DNA of 64,000 nucleotides from Colius striatus (Eukaryota > Chordata > Aves > Coliiformes > Coliidae): assembly GCF_028858725.1 (NCBI RefSeq), contig NC_084776.1, forward strand, positions 62,001 through 126,000, written 5' to 3'. How positions within the stretch are numbered: position 1 is the first letter of the stretch; each line of letters starts with the position of its first letter. The notes beneath the pieces were generated by a model. It saw only the letters and a program-made list of their open reading frames with translations, was not told the origin of the DNA and did not search any database. This document shows, piece by piece, positions 45,601 to 57,470 of this stretch. The position numbers were made by a program, and so were the translations under genes.

Positions 45601-48240
45601 ACCCTCACCGTCCCCGTGTCCCCTCACCAGCCCCATGTCCCATCACCAGCCCCTTCTCTCCTCACCACCCCCGTGTTCCCTCACCAGCCCCGTGTCCCCT
45701 CACCAGCCCCGTGTCCCCTCAGCAACCCCTTCTCCCATCACCACCCCCACTCTCCTCACCACCCCCTTCCCCCCTCACCACACCCGGGTCCCCTAACCCC
45801 CCGTGTCCCCTCACCACCCCCGTGTCCCCTTTCCGTCCCCTTTTCCCCTCACCATCTCCATGTCCTCTCACCGTCGTCGTGTCCTCTCACCGTCCCCGTG
45901 TCCCATCACCACCCCCCATGTCCCCTCAGAAACCCTTTCTCCCCTCACCATCCCCTTCTCCCCTCACCACCCCCGTGTCCCCTCACCATCCCCGTGTCCC
46001 CTCACCAGCCCCTTCTCCCCTCACCAGCTCTGTGTCCCCTCACCATCCCCATCTCCCCTCACCACCCCCTTCTCCCCTCACCATCCCAATGTCACCTCAC
46101 CCCCCCCGTGTCCCCTCACCAGCCCCGTTTCCCCTCACCACCCCCATGTCCCCTCACCATCCCCTTCTCCCCTCACCATCCCCTTCTCCCCTCACCAACC
46201 CCGTGTCCCCTCACCACCCCTTTCTCCCATCACCACCCCCTTCTCCCCCCACCACCCCCTTCTCCCCCCACCACCCCCTTCTCCCCCTACCACCCCCTTC
46301 TCTCCTCACCACCCCCGTGTCCCCTCACCATCCCCATGTCCCCTCACCATCCCCTTCTCCCTTCACCATCCCCTTCTTCCCTCACCAGCCCCGTGTCCCC
46401 TCACCAGCCCCGTTTCCCCTCACCGCCCCCTTCTCCCCTCACCATACCAATGTCACCTCACCCCCCCCGTGTCCCCTCATCATGCCCGTGTCCCCTCACC
46501 GTCCCTTTCTCCCTTCACCGTCCCTGTGTCCTCTCACCGTCACCGTGCCCCCTCTCTGTTTCCTTGTACCCTCACCATCCCCATGTCCCCTCACCAGACC
46601 CATGTCCCATCACCAGCCCCATGTCCCCTCACCATCCCCGTGTCCCCTCATCAGCCCCGTGTCCCCTCACCACCCCCCATGTCCCCTCACCACCCCCGTG
46701 TCCCCTCATCACCCCCTTCTCCCATCACCACCCCCTTCTCCCCCCACCACCCCCACTCTCCTCACCACCCCCTTCTCCCCTCACCCCCCTGTGTCCCCAC
46801 TACCCCCTTCTCCCCCCACCACCTCCACTCTCTTCACCCCCCACGTGTCCCCTCACCCCCCCCGTGTCCCCACTACCCCCTTCTCCCCTCACCATCCCAG
46901 TGTCACCTCACCCAACCCGTGTCCCCTTATCATCCCCTTGTCCCCTCACCGTCCCTTTCCCCCCTCACCGTCCCCGTGTCCTCTCACCGTCACCGTGCCC
47001 CCTCTCTGTCCCCTTGTACCCTCACCGTCCCCGTGTCCTCTTACCAGACCCATGTCCCATCACCAGCCCCTTCTCCCCTCACCACCCCCGTATCCCCTCA
47101 CCAGCCCCGTGTCCCCTCACCAGCCCCGTGTCCCCTCACCACCCCCTTCTACCTCACCCCCCCCGTGTCCCCTCAGCATCCCCTTCTCCCCTCACCATCC
47201 CCTTCTGCCCTCACCATCCCCTTCTGCCCTCACCACCCCCGTCTCCCCTCACCACCCCCGTGTCCCCTCACCATCCCCTTCTCCCCTCACCATCCCCTTC
47301 TCCCCTCAACACACCCTTCTCCCCCCACCACCCCCTTCTCCCCCCACCACACCCACTCTCCTCACCACCCCCTTCTCCCCTCACCCCCCCGTGTCCCCTC
47401 ACCACCCCCGTTTCCCCTCACCGCCCCCTTCTCCCCTCACCATCCCAATGTCACCTCACCCAACCCGTGTCCCCTCATCATCCCCATGTTCCCTCACCGT
47501 CCCCGTGTCCTTTCACCGTCACCGTGCCCCCTCTCTGTCCCCTTGTACCCTCACCGTCCCCGTGTCCCCTCACCAGCCCCATGTCCCATCACCAGCCCCT
47601 TCTCTCCTCACCACCCCCGTGTTCCCTCACCAGCCCCGTGTCCCCTCACCAGCCCCGTGTCCCCTCAGCAACCCCTTCTCCCATCACCACCCCCACTCTC
47701 CTCACCACCCCCTTCCCCCCTCACCACACCCGGGTCCCCTAACCCCCCGTGTCCCCTCACCACCCCCGTGTCCCCTTTCCGTCCCCTTTTCCCCTCACCA
47801 TCTCCATGTCCTCTCACCGTCGTCGTGTCCTCTCACCGTCCCCGTGTCCCATCACCACCCCCCATGTCCCCTCAGAAACCCTTTCTCCCCTCACCATCCC
47901 CTTCTCCCCTCACCACCCCCGTGTCCCCTCACCATCACCTTCTCCCCTCACCATCCCCGTGTCCCCTCACCAGCCCCTTCTCCCCTCACCAGCTCTGTGT
48001 CCCCTCACCATCCTCTTCTCCCCTCACCACACCTGTTTCCCCTCAACAGCCCGGTGCCCACACCATGCCCCACACCATCCCTATGCCCACACCGTGTCCC
48101 CTCACCATCCCTGTGCCCTCACCATTGTGTGCCCTCACCATCCCCTTCTCCCCTCACCATCCCCGTGTCCCCTCACCATCCCCTTCTCCCCTCACCATCC
48201 CCTTCTCCCCTCACCATCCCCATGTCCCCCCCCATCGTGT
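33666..48240. repeat. C-rich 19-bp minisatellite array 1, copy B
   Basis: Same family as 1-6950, with long stretches of variant units in identical order (for example 1978-2140 and 36975-37135). It also shows a tandem block of about 1.95 kb: the unit string starting at 45803 recurs at 47749 (spacing 1946 bp). It fills the entire interval where GPT exons encoding the N-terminal half would be expected if copy B were a gene; no exon was seen. Open frames as long as 1,734 codons exist here and are artefacts. Confidence 0.92.
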
Positions 48241-48286
48241 CCCTATCCCCCCGTCGCCCCCCATCATGCCATGCCTGTGCCCTCAG

Positions 48287-48530
48287 ACCATCCTGAAGCT
48301 GCTGGTGATGGGCTCGGCACCCTCTCGCACGCGGGTGCTGATCCCCATCCCGCAGTACCCGCTGTACTCGGCCACCATCGCCGAGCTGGGGGCCGTGCAG
48401 GTCGGCTACTACCTGGAGGAGGAACGGTGCTGCGCAGTGGCGCTCAGCGAGCTGCGGCGGGCACTGGCCGAGGTCCGCCGGCACTGCTGCCCACGGGTGC
48501 TGTGCATCATCAACTCCGGCAGCCCCACCG
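48287..48530 (+). CDS. GPT: GPT internal exon, copy B
   Basis: Apparently base-for-base the same as the exon at 6996-7239, including the NSGSPTG variant of the NPGNPTG motif, the CCCTCAG acceptor and the GT donor. Only array lies between 33 and 48 kb, and the preceding unique gene is C8orf82 on the other strand, so no upstream GPT exons accompany this copy. Unless they are unassembled, this copy cannot encode a complete aminotransferase. Confidence 0.85.
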
Positions 48531-48545
48531 GTACCCGGCCACACC

Positions 48546-51500
48546 ACGGGCTGAGACGGGACCCCAGGAGTGGGATGGATCCCCAGGGGTGGGATGGGAT
48601 GGGACTCCAGGGGGGGGGTGGGACCCCAGGGGTGGGATGGGATGGGACCCCAGGGGTGGGATGGGACTGGATGGGACCCCAGGGGTGGGATGGGATGGCA
48701 CGGGACCCCAGTGGTGGGATGAGTCCCCAGAGGTGGGATGGGATGGGACTCCAGGGGTGGGATGGGACCCCAGGGGTGGGATGGGACTGGATCGGATCCC
48801 AGGGTTGGGATGGGATGGGACCCCAGGGGTGGGATGGGATGGCATGGGACCCCAGTGGTGGGATGAGTCCCCAGAGGTGGGATGGGATGGGACCCCAGGG
48901 GTGGGATGGGATGGGATAGGATGGGATGGGAACCCAGGGGTGGGATGAGTCCCCAGGGGTGGGATGGGATGGGACCCCAGGGATGGGATGGGATTGAATG
49001 GGATGGGATGGGACTGGATGGGACCCCAGGGCTGGGATGGGACCCCAGGGGTGGGACCTCAGGGGTGGGATGGGATAGGACTGGGATGGGACTCCAGTGG
49101 TGGGATGACACTGGGATGGGACCCCAGGGGTGGGATGGGACCCTGAGGTTGGGATGGGACCCCAGGGATGGGACGCCAGGGGTGGGATGGGATGGAATGG
49201 GATGGGACCCCAGGGGTGGGATCGAATGGGATTGGATGGTACTGGATGGGACCCCAGGGTTGGGATGTAATGGGACCCCAGGGGTGGAACCTCAGATGTG
49301 GGATGGGATAGGACTGGGATGGGACTCCAGGGGTGGGATGAGACTGGGATGGGACCCCAGGGGTGGGATGCGACCCCAGGGGTGGGAACCAGGGGTGGGA
49401 TGGGACCCTGAGGTTGGGATGGGACCCCAGGGATGGGAATTCAGGGGTGGGATGGGACCCCAGGGTTGGGATGGGATGGGACCCCAGGGGTGGGATGAGT
49501 CCCCAGGGGTGGGATGGGATGGGACTGGATGAGATCCCAGGGTTGGGATGAGATGGGTCCCCAGGGGTGGGATGGGATGGGTTGGGATGGGATGGGACCC
49601 CAGGGGTGGGATGGGATGGGACCCCAGGGGTGGGATGGGACTGGATGGGACCCCAGGGTAGGGATGGGACCCCAGGGATGGGATGAGATGGGACGCCAGG
49701 GGTGGGATGGGATGGGTCCCCAGGGGTGGGATGGGATGGGTCCCCAGGGGTGGGATGGGACTCCAGGGGTGGGATGGGATGGGACTGGATTGGACCCCAG
49801 GGGTGGGATGAGTCCCCAGGGGTGAGATAGGATGGGACCCCAGGGGTGGAATGGGACCCCAGGGTTGGGATGGGATGGGACCCCAGGGGTGGGATGGGAT
49901 GGGAGGGGAACCCAGGGGTGGGATGGGATGGGATGGGAACGCAGGGGTGGGATGAGTATCCAGGAGTGGGGTGGAATCGGACCCCAGGGGTGGGATGGGA
50001 TGGGACTTCAGGGGTGGGATGGGATGGGATGGGACTGGATGAGATCCCAGGGCTGGGATGAGATGGGACCACAGGGGTTGGACCTTAGGGGTGGGATGGT
50101 ATAGGACTGGGGTGGGACTCCAGGGGTGAGATGACACTGGGATGGGACCCCAGGGGTGGGATGCCATCGTAGGGGTGGGACCCTAGGGCTGGGATGGGAC
50201 CCTGAGATTGGGATGGGACCCCAGGGATGGGACTCCAGGGGTGGGATGGGATGGGAACTAAGGGGTGGGATGAGTCCCCAGGGGTGGGATGGGATGGGAC
50301 CCCAGGGGTGGGATGGGACTGGATGGGACCCCAGGGGTGGGATGGGACCCCAGGGGTGGGATGCCATCGTAGGGGTGGGACCCTAGGGGTGGGATGGGAC
50401 CCTGAGGTTGGGATGGGACCCCAGGGATGGGACTCCAGGGGTGGGATGGGATGGGATGGGAACTAAGGGGTGGGATGAGTCCCCAGGGGTGGGATGGGAC
50501 CCCAGGGGTGGGATGGGACCCCAGGGGTGGGATGGGACTGGATGGGACCCCAGGGGTGGGATGGGATGGGATGGAACTGGATGGGACCACAGGGTTGGGA
50601 CTGGATGGGACCCCAGGGGTGGAACTGGATGGGACCGCAGGGGTGGGATGGGATGGGACCCCAGGGGTGGGATGGGATGGGACCCCAGGGGTGGGATGAG
50701 TCCCCAGGGGTGAGGTGGGATGGGACCCCAGGGGTGGGATGGGACCCAAGGGGTGGGATGGGATGGGATGGAATGGGATGGGACCCCAGGGGTGGGATGA
50801 GTCCCCAGGGGTGGGATGGGACCCAAGAGGTGGGACGGGATGGGACCCCAGGCGTGGGATGGGATGGGATGGGACCCCAGGGGTGGGCTGAGTCCCCAGG
50901 GGTGGGATGGGATGGGATGGGACCCCAGGGGTGGGATGGGATGTGACCCCAGGGGTGGGATGGGATGGAATGGCATGGATTGGGACTGGATGAGACCCCA
51001 GGGCTGGGATGGGATGGAACCCCAGGGGTGGCATGGGATAGGACTGGGATGGGACTCCAAGGGTGCGATGACACTGGGATGGGACCCCAGGGGTGGGATG
51101 CGACTGTAGGGGTGGGACCCCAGGGGTGGGATGGGACCCTGAGGTTGGGATGGGACCCCAGGGCTGGGACTTGAGGGGTGGGATGGGACTCCAGGGTTGG
51201 GATGGGACTGGATGGGATCCCAGGGGTGGGATGGGATGGGACCCCAGGGATGGGGTGGGATGGGACCCCAGGGGTGCGGTGGGATGGGACTGGATAGGAC
51301 CCCAGGGGTGGGATGGGATGGGACCCAAGGGGTGGGACAAGTCCTCAGTGGTGTAATAGGATGGGACCCCAGGGGTGGGATGGGACCTCAGGGGTGGGGT
51401 GGGATGGAATGGGATGGGACCCCAGGGGTGGGATGGGACCCCAGGGGTGGGATGGGATGGGGCCCCAGGGGTGGGATGGGACCCCAGGGTTGGGATAGGA

Positions 51501-54500
51501 CCCCAGGGTTGGAATGTGATGGGATGGGACTGGATTGGACCCCAGGGTTGGGATGGGATGGGAACCCAGGCGTGGGATGGGATGGGATGGGATGCGATGG
51601 GATGGGACGGGACCCCAGGGGTGGGGTGAGACCCCAGGGGTGGGGTGAGTCCCCAGGGGTGGGGTGAGTCCCCAGGGGTGGGATGGGACCCAAGGGGTGG
51701 GATGGGACCCAAGGGGTGGGATGGGATGGGATCCCAGGGGTGGGATGGGATGGGATGGGATGGGACCCCAGGGATGGGGTGGGACTGGATGGGACCCCAG
51801 GGCTGGGATGGGATGGGACCCCAGAGAATGGGACCCCAGGGGTGGGATGGGATAGGACTGGGATGGGACTCCAGGGGTGGGATGACACTGGGATGGGACC
51901 CCAGGGGTGGGACTTCAGGGGTGGGATGGGACCCCAGGTTTGGGATGGGACTGGATGGGACCCCAGGGGTGGGATGGGACCCCAGGGATGGGGTGGGATG
52001 GGACCCCACGTTTGGGATGGGATGGGACTGGTTAGGACCCAAGGGGTGGGATGGGATGGGACCCAAGGGATGGGATGAGTCTCAAGGGGTGGGATGGGAC
52101 TCCAGGGGTGGGATGGGTCCCCAGGGGTGGGATGGGATGCGACCCCAGGGGTGGGATGGGACTCGATGGGACCCCAGGGTTAGGATGGGATAGGACCCCA
52201 GGGGTGGGATCTCAGGGGTGGGATGGGATAGGACTGGGATGGGACTCCAGGGGTGGGACTTCAGGGGTGGGATGGGATGGGACCCCAAGGGTGGCGATGG
52301 GACCCCAGGGGTGGGATGGGACCCAAGGGGTGGGATGGGATGGGACGGGATGGGACCCCAGGGGTGGGATGGGACTGGATGGGACCCCAGGGGTTAGGTG
52401 GGATGGGACTGGATGGGACCCCAGGGGTTAGGTGGGATGGGACTGGATGGGACCCCAGGGGTGGGGTGGGATGGGACCCCAGGGGTGGGACGGGATAGGA
52501 GTGGGATGGGACTCCAGGGTTGGGATGAGACTGGGATGGGACCCCAGGGGTGGGATGGGACCCTGAGGTTTGGATGGGACACTGAGGTTTGGATGGGACC
52601 CAAGGGATGGAACTTCAGGGGTGGGATGGGATGGGACCCCAGGGGTGGGATGGGACCCAAGGGGTGGGATGGGATGGGACTGGATGGGACCCCAGGGGTG
52701 GGATGCGACCCCAAGGGTGGGAACCAGGGGTGGGATGGGACCCTGAGGTTGGGATGGGACCCCAGGGATGGGAATTCAGGGGTGGGATGGGACCCCAGGG
52801 TTGGGATGGGATGGGACCCCAGGGTTGGGATGGGATGGGACTGGATGGGATCCCAGGGTTGAGATGAGATGGGACCCCAGGGGTGGGATGGGATGGGACC
52901 CCAGGGGTGGGATGGGACCCCAGGGTTGGGATGGGACCCCAGGGGTGGGATGGGATGGGACTGGATGGGACCCCAGGGTTGGGATGGGGCCCCAGGGGTG
53001 GGATGGGATGGGACCCCAGGGGTGGGATGGGACCCCAGGGGTGGGACCTCAGGAGTGGGATGGGATAGGACTGGGATGGGAATCCAGGGGTGGGATGAGA
53101 CTGGGATGGGACCCCAGGGGTGGGATGGGACCCCAGGGGTGGGATGGGATGGGATGGGATGGGATGGGATGGGATGGGATGGGATGGGATGGGACCCCAG
53201 GGGTGGGATGGCATGGGACTGGATGGGACCCCAGGGTTGGGATGTGATGGGACCCCAGGGGTGGGATGGGTCCCCAGGGGTGGGATGGGACCCCAGGGCT
53301 GGGATGGGACCCCAGGGCTGGGATGGGATGGGACACCACGGGTGGGATGGGATGGGATTGGATGGGACTGGATGGGACCCCAGGGTTGGGATGGGACCCC
53401 AGAGGTGGGATGAGTCCCCAGGGGTGGGATGGGACTGGAAGGGACCCCAGGGTTGGGATGGGACCACAGGGGAGGGATGGGATGGGATGGGACCCCAGGG
53501 GTGGGATGAGTCCCTAGGGGTGGGATGCGAGGGGATGGGATGGGACCCCAGGGGTGGGATGGGACTGGATGGGACCCCAGGGTTGGGATGGGACCCCATG
53601 GGTGGGATGAGATGGGATGTGATGATACCTCAGGGGTGGGACTGGATGGGACCCCAGGGGTGGGATGGGACTGGATGGGACTCCAGGGGTGGGATGGGAT
53701 GGAATGCGATGGGACCGCAGGGGTGGGATGAGTCCCCAGGGGTGGGATGGGACGTCAGGGGTGGGATGGGACCCCAGGGGTGGGATGGAATGGGATTGGA
53801 TGGGACTGGATGGGACCCCATGGTTGGGATGGGACCCCAGGGGTGGAACCCCAGAGGTGGGATGGGACCCTGAGGTTGGGATGGGACCCCAGGGGTGGGA
53901 TGGGACCCCAGGGCTGGGATGGGATGGGACCCCAGGGCTGGGATGGGAGGGGATGGAATGGGACCCCAGGGCTGGGGTGGGACCCCAGGGCTGGGATGGG
54001 ATGGGACACCACGGGTGGGATGGGATGGGATTGGATGGGACTGGATGGGACCCCAGGGTTGGGATGGGACCCCAGAGGTGGGATGAGTCCCCAGGGGTGG
54101 GATGGGACCCCAGGGGTGGGATGGGACCTCAGGGGTGGGATGGGACCTCAGGAGTGGGATGGGATGGGACCCCAGGGGTGGGATGGGACCCCAGGGGTGG
54201 GATTGGATGGTAGTGGATGGGACCCAGGGTTGGAATGGGATGGGACCCCAGGGGTGGGATGGGTCCCTAGGGGTGGGATGGGATGGGACCCCAGGGGTGG
54301 GATGGGACTCCAGGGGTGAGATGGGATGGGACCCAGGGGTGGGATGGGACCCCAGGGGTGGGATGAGTCTTCAGGGATGGGATGGGATGGGACCCCAGGG
54401 GTGGGATGGGACCCCATGGGTGGGACCTCAGGAGTGGGATGGGATAGGACTGGGATGGGAATCCAGGGGTGGGATGAGACTGGGATGGGACCCCAGGGGT

Positions 54501-55340
54501 GGGATGCGACCCTGAGGTTGGGATGGGACCCCAGGGATAGGACTTCAGGGGTGGGATGGGTCTCCAGGGTTGGGATGGGATGGCACCCCAGGGGTGGGAT
54601 GGGATGGCACCCCAGGGGTGGGATGGGTCTCCAGGGTTGGGATGGGACCCCAGGGGTGGGATGAGTCCACAGGGATGGGATGGGATGGGATTGGATGGGA
54701 CTGGATGGGACCCCAGGGGTGGGATGGGACCCCAGGGGTGGGATGGGACCCCAGGGGTGGGATGGGATGGGTGGGATGGGATCCCAGGGATGGGATGGGA
54801 CCCCAGGGGTGGGATTTGACCCCAGGGGTGGGATGGGATGGGACTGGCTGGGACCCCAGGGTTGGGATGGGATGGGACCCCAGGGGTGGAATGGAATGGG
54901 ATTGGATGGGACTGGATGGGACCCCAGGGTTGGGATGGGATGGGTCCCCAGGGGTAGGACCTCAGGGGTGGGATGGGATAGGACTGGGATGGGACTCCAG
55001 GGGTGGGATAAGACTGGGATGGGACCCCAGGGGTGGATGCGACCCCAGGGGTGGGACCACAGGGGTGGGATGGGACCCTCAGTATGGGATGGGACCCCAG
55101 GGGTGGGATGGGACCCCAGGGGTGGGATCGGATGGGACTGGGATGGGACCTCAGGGATGGGATGGGACTCCAGGGGTGGGATCTCAGGGATGGGATGGTA
55201 TCCTGGGACTGGGATGGGACCCTGGGGATGGGATGGGACTGGGAAGGGATCAGACTCCAGGGATAGGACCCTGGGAATAAGATGGGACTCTGAAATTGGG
55301 ATGGGACTCTGGGGTGGGATGGGACTGGGAAAGGACTGGA
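48546..55340. repeat. G-rich 19-bp minisatellite array 2, copy B
   Basis: Same unit as copy A. The beginning (48546-50000) and end (about 53.9-55.3 kb) follow copy A closely. The middle lacks the inverted block and most of the 3.1-kb and 0.96-kb higher-order units, so the exon-to-exon distance is 5,370 bp shorter. A clean (GGGAT)n run of about ten units is at 53143-53195. Confidence 0.92.
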
Positions 55341-56168
55341 CTCCAGGGATAGGACCCTGGGAGAGTGATGGGACATCAGGGTTGGTCTGGGACCCCAGGG
55401 CTGATCTGGAGACCCCTGATCTGAGCCCCCAAATTTGGAGCTGAGACCTTGAGTTTGAAGCTGGGATCCCTGGGCTGAGACTCCTCCTGAACCAGGACCC
55501 CAAAACTGTTTTTGTGGCACCATCACTGCTCTGGGACCTCAGGGCTGGGACCCCTGGACTGGGACCTTAAGTTTGAAGTTTGAGACCCCACGACTGGGAC
55601 ATAGGGCTGGACTGGGAGCCCCCAATACCCTTCTGGTACCAGGGCTGTGAGCTCCCAATGCCCTCCCAGTCCCATTCTGAGACCCCCAGTGCTTTACTGG
55701 TCCTACTAGGACCTCCAAAACATACCCAAGAACTGGGTTGAGACCCTCCAAAAGCCATAGGAAGTGGGACTGAGTCCCCTCAAATCCATTAGGAGTGGGG
55801 TGAAGGCCCCAAAACCCATCAGGAGCAGGGGCTAAGCCCCCCCAAACCCATCAGGAGTGGGGATGACTCTCCTCCCAAATCTATAGGGAGGCAGGTTGGG
55901 TCCCCCAAACCTATCAGGAGAGGGGGTCTAAGCCCCCCCATACCCATGGGAAACTAGACTGAGTCCCCTAAAACCCATCAGGAGTGGGGCTGAGCCCATA
56001 CCCCAAACCCATAGGGAGCAAGACTGGGCCCCCAAACCTATCAGGAAAAGGGATTGAGCCCCCCAAAACCCATCAGGAGCAGGACTGGGCCCCCCAAACC
56101 CATGGTGGGAGTGGGACTGGACCCCCCCACTTCGCTATGCCAACCTCCCCCCTTCTCCCCCCTCCCAG
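55341..56168. other. GPT intron, copy B, with 30-bp array
   Basis: Copy of 19421-20247 at a spacing of 35,921 bp, including the 30-bp CCCATCAGGAG array at about 55760-56110 and the CCCTCCCAG acceptor. Confidence 0.7.
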
Positions 56169-56248
56169 GGCAGGTCCAGAGCCGTCAGTGCATTGAGGCC
56201 GTCATCAAATTCGCCTTCGAGGAGAGGCTCTTCCTCATGGCTGACGCG
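56169..56248 (+). CDS. GPT: GPT internal exon, copy B (PLP-aspartate region)
   Basis: Identical by eye to 20248-20327, encoding QVQSRQCIEAVIKFAFEERL to FLMADA with the same Glu-to-Ala difference after the PLP Asp. Splice sites are intact. Confidence 0.87.
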
Positions 56249-56331
56249 GTGAGTGGGACCCTCAGACTCGGGGGGTATGTGAGGTGGACCCCAACATCTA
56301 GGTAACCCCACCAGTTTCCCCCCTCCTCCAG

Positions 56332-56468
56332 GTGTACCAGGACAACGTGTATGCTGAGGGTTCGGCCTTCCACTCCTTCAGGAAGGTGCTGACAGAGATG
56401 GGGCCGCCCTACCTGGACTCGGTGGAACTCGCCTCCTTCCACTCCATCTCCAAAGGCTTCACGGGCGA
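56332..56468 (+). CDS. GPT: GPT internal exon, copy B (Schiff-base lysine region)
   Basis: Identical by eye to 20411-20547, with VYQDNVY and SISKGF (Schiff-base Lys) retained and a GTGAGT donor. The following exons are missing here too. Confidence 0.87.
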
Positions 56469-56560
56469 GTGAGTGACCTCCCACGGCCACCCCCACCCCG
56501 AGGTGGCCACCACAGGTCCTGGGGAGCCACAGAGTGGGGATGAGGATGGTGGAACCCCAT

Positions 56561-56861
56561 GGGCCTCAAGGGTGGTGATGGAAAGAGGCTGGAGGTCCCG
56601 TGGGGTTGGGATGGTGATGCCGTGGTCCTCTGGAGCCTATGGGATGGGGATGGTGATGCCATGGTCCTCTGGAGCCTGTGGGGTGGGGATGGTGATGCCA
56701 TGGTCCTGTGGAGCCCACGGGGTGCGGATGGTGATGCCATGGTTCTGTGGAGCCCACAGGGTGGGGATGGTGATGCCATGGTCCTGTGGAGCCCACGGGG
56801 TGCGGATGGTGATGCCATGGTCCTCTGGAGCCTATGGGATGGGGATGGTGATGCACAAAGA
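56561..56861. repeat. 39-bp minisatellite, copy B
   Basis: Same number and order of units as 20640-20940; this array has not changed between the copies. Confidence 0.9.
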
Positions 56862-56876
56862 GCCCCCGTGGGGATG

Positions 56877-56882
56877 TTTATT
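56877..56882 (-). terminator. Poly(A) signal AATAAA for the F-type lectin, copy B
   Basis: TTTATT on the + strand, about 100 bp beyond the lectin stop codon, as in copy A. Confidence 0.55.
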
Positions 56883-56981
56883 AGGGTGGTTCTGACGACA
56901 GGGAGCCTCCAGGGGCATCTGATGTCAGAGGGTCCTGGTGCCAGGGGGGAAACTCCTCACCTTGTCCCCCTTAAAAGCCCC

Positions 56982-57135
56982 TCATGGCTCGGGGTGGACA
57001 GTGTAGACCTCGACCTCACAGAGAGTGAACTGCTCCTCCCGGACCAGGATGGTGACGGTGACGTAGCGGCCGCGGAGGCCGTGGCAGCAGATGGTGCTGA
57101 GCGACCCAGGACTGGCATCTGTGATGATGCCACAG
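56982..57135 (-). CDS. F-type lectin (fucolectin) terminal exon, copy B
   Basis: Same 154-nt exon as 21061-21214 (CGIITDASPG, RGRYVTV, TLCEVEVY, TGA) with the same acceptor. It is again isolated: a CR1 and the 30-bp array lie upstream on the minus strand and no further lectin exon is visible. Confidence 0.73.
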
Positions 57136-57153
57136 CTGCAGGGAGCAAACCAC

Positions 57154-57466
57154 AGAATCATTTGGGTTAGAAAAGCCCTTTGAGCTGCTGGAGCCCAGCC
57201 CTGAGCCCTCACCCTGCCACGGCTACCACTGACCCACAGCCCTCAGCACCTCAGCTCCAGGGCTTCGGGGTCCCTCCAGGGCTGGGCACTCCCCCAGCTC
57301 CCGGGCAGCCTGGCACAGGGGCTGACACCCCTCTCAGGGAAACAGGTCTGCCTCAGCTCCAGCCTCAACCTCCCCTGGGGCACCCTGAACCCCTTTCCTC
57401 TTGGCCCGTCACTCACTAGCTGGGAGCAGAGACCGACCTCCAGCTCACTGCAGCTTCCTGGTAGAG
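57154..57466 (-). mobile_element. CR1 LINE 3' fragment, copy B (first)
   Basis: Same element and truncation point as 21233-21545, so it was present before the duplication or assembly doubling. Confidence 0.87.
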
Positions 57467-57470
57467 ATTT

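Noticed and set aside
42538-47742. A 1,734-codon open frame in copy B
   Set aside because: Same 19-bp array artefact; overlapping open frames of similar length and composition exist in the other frames.
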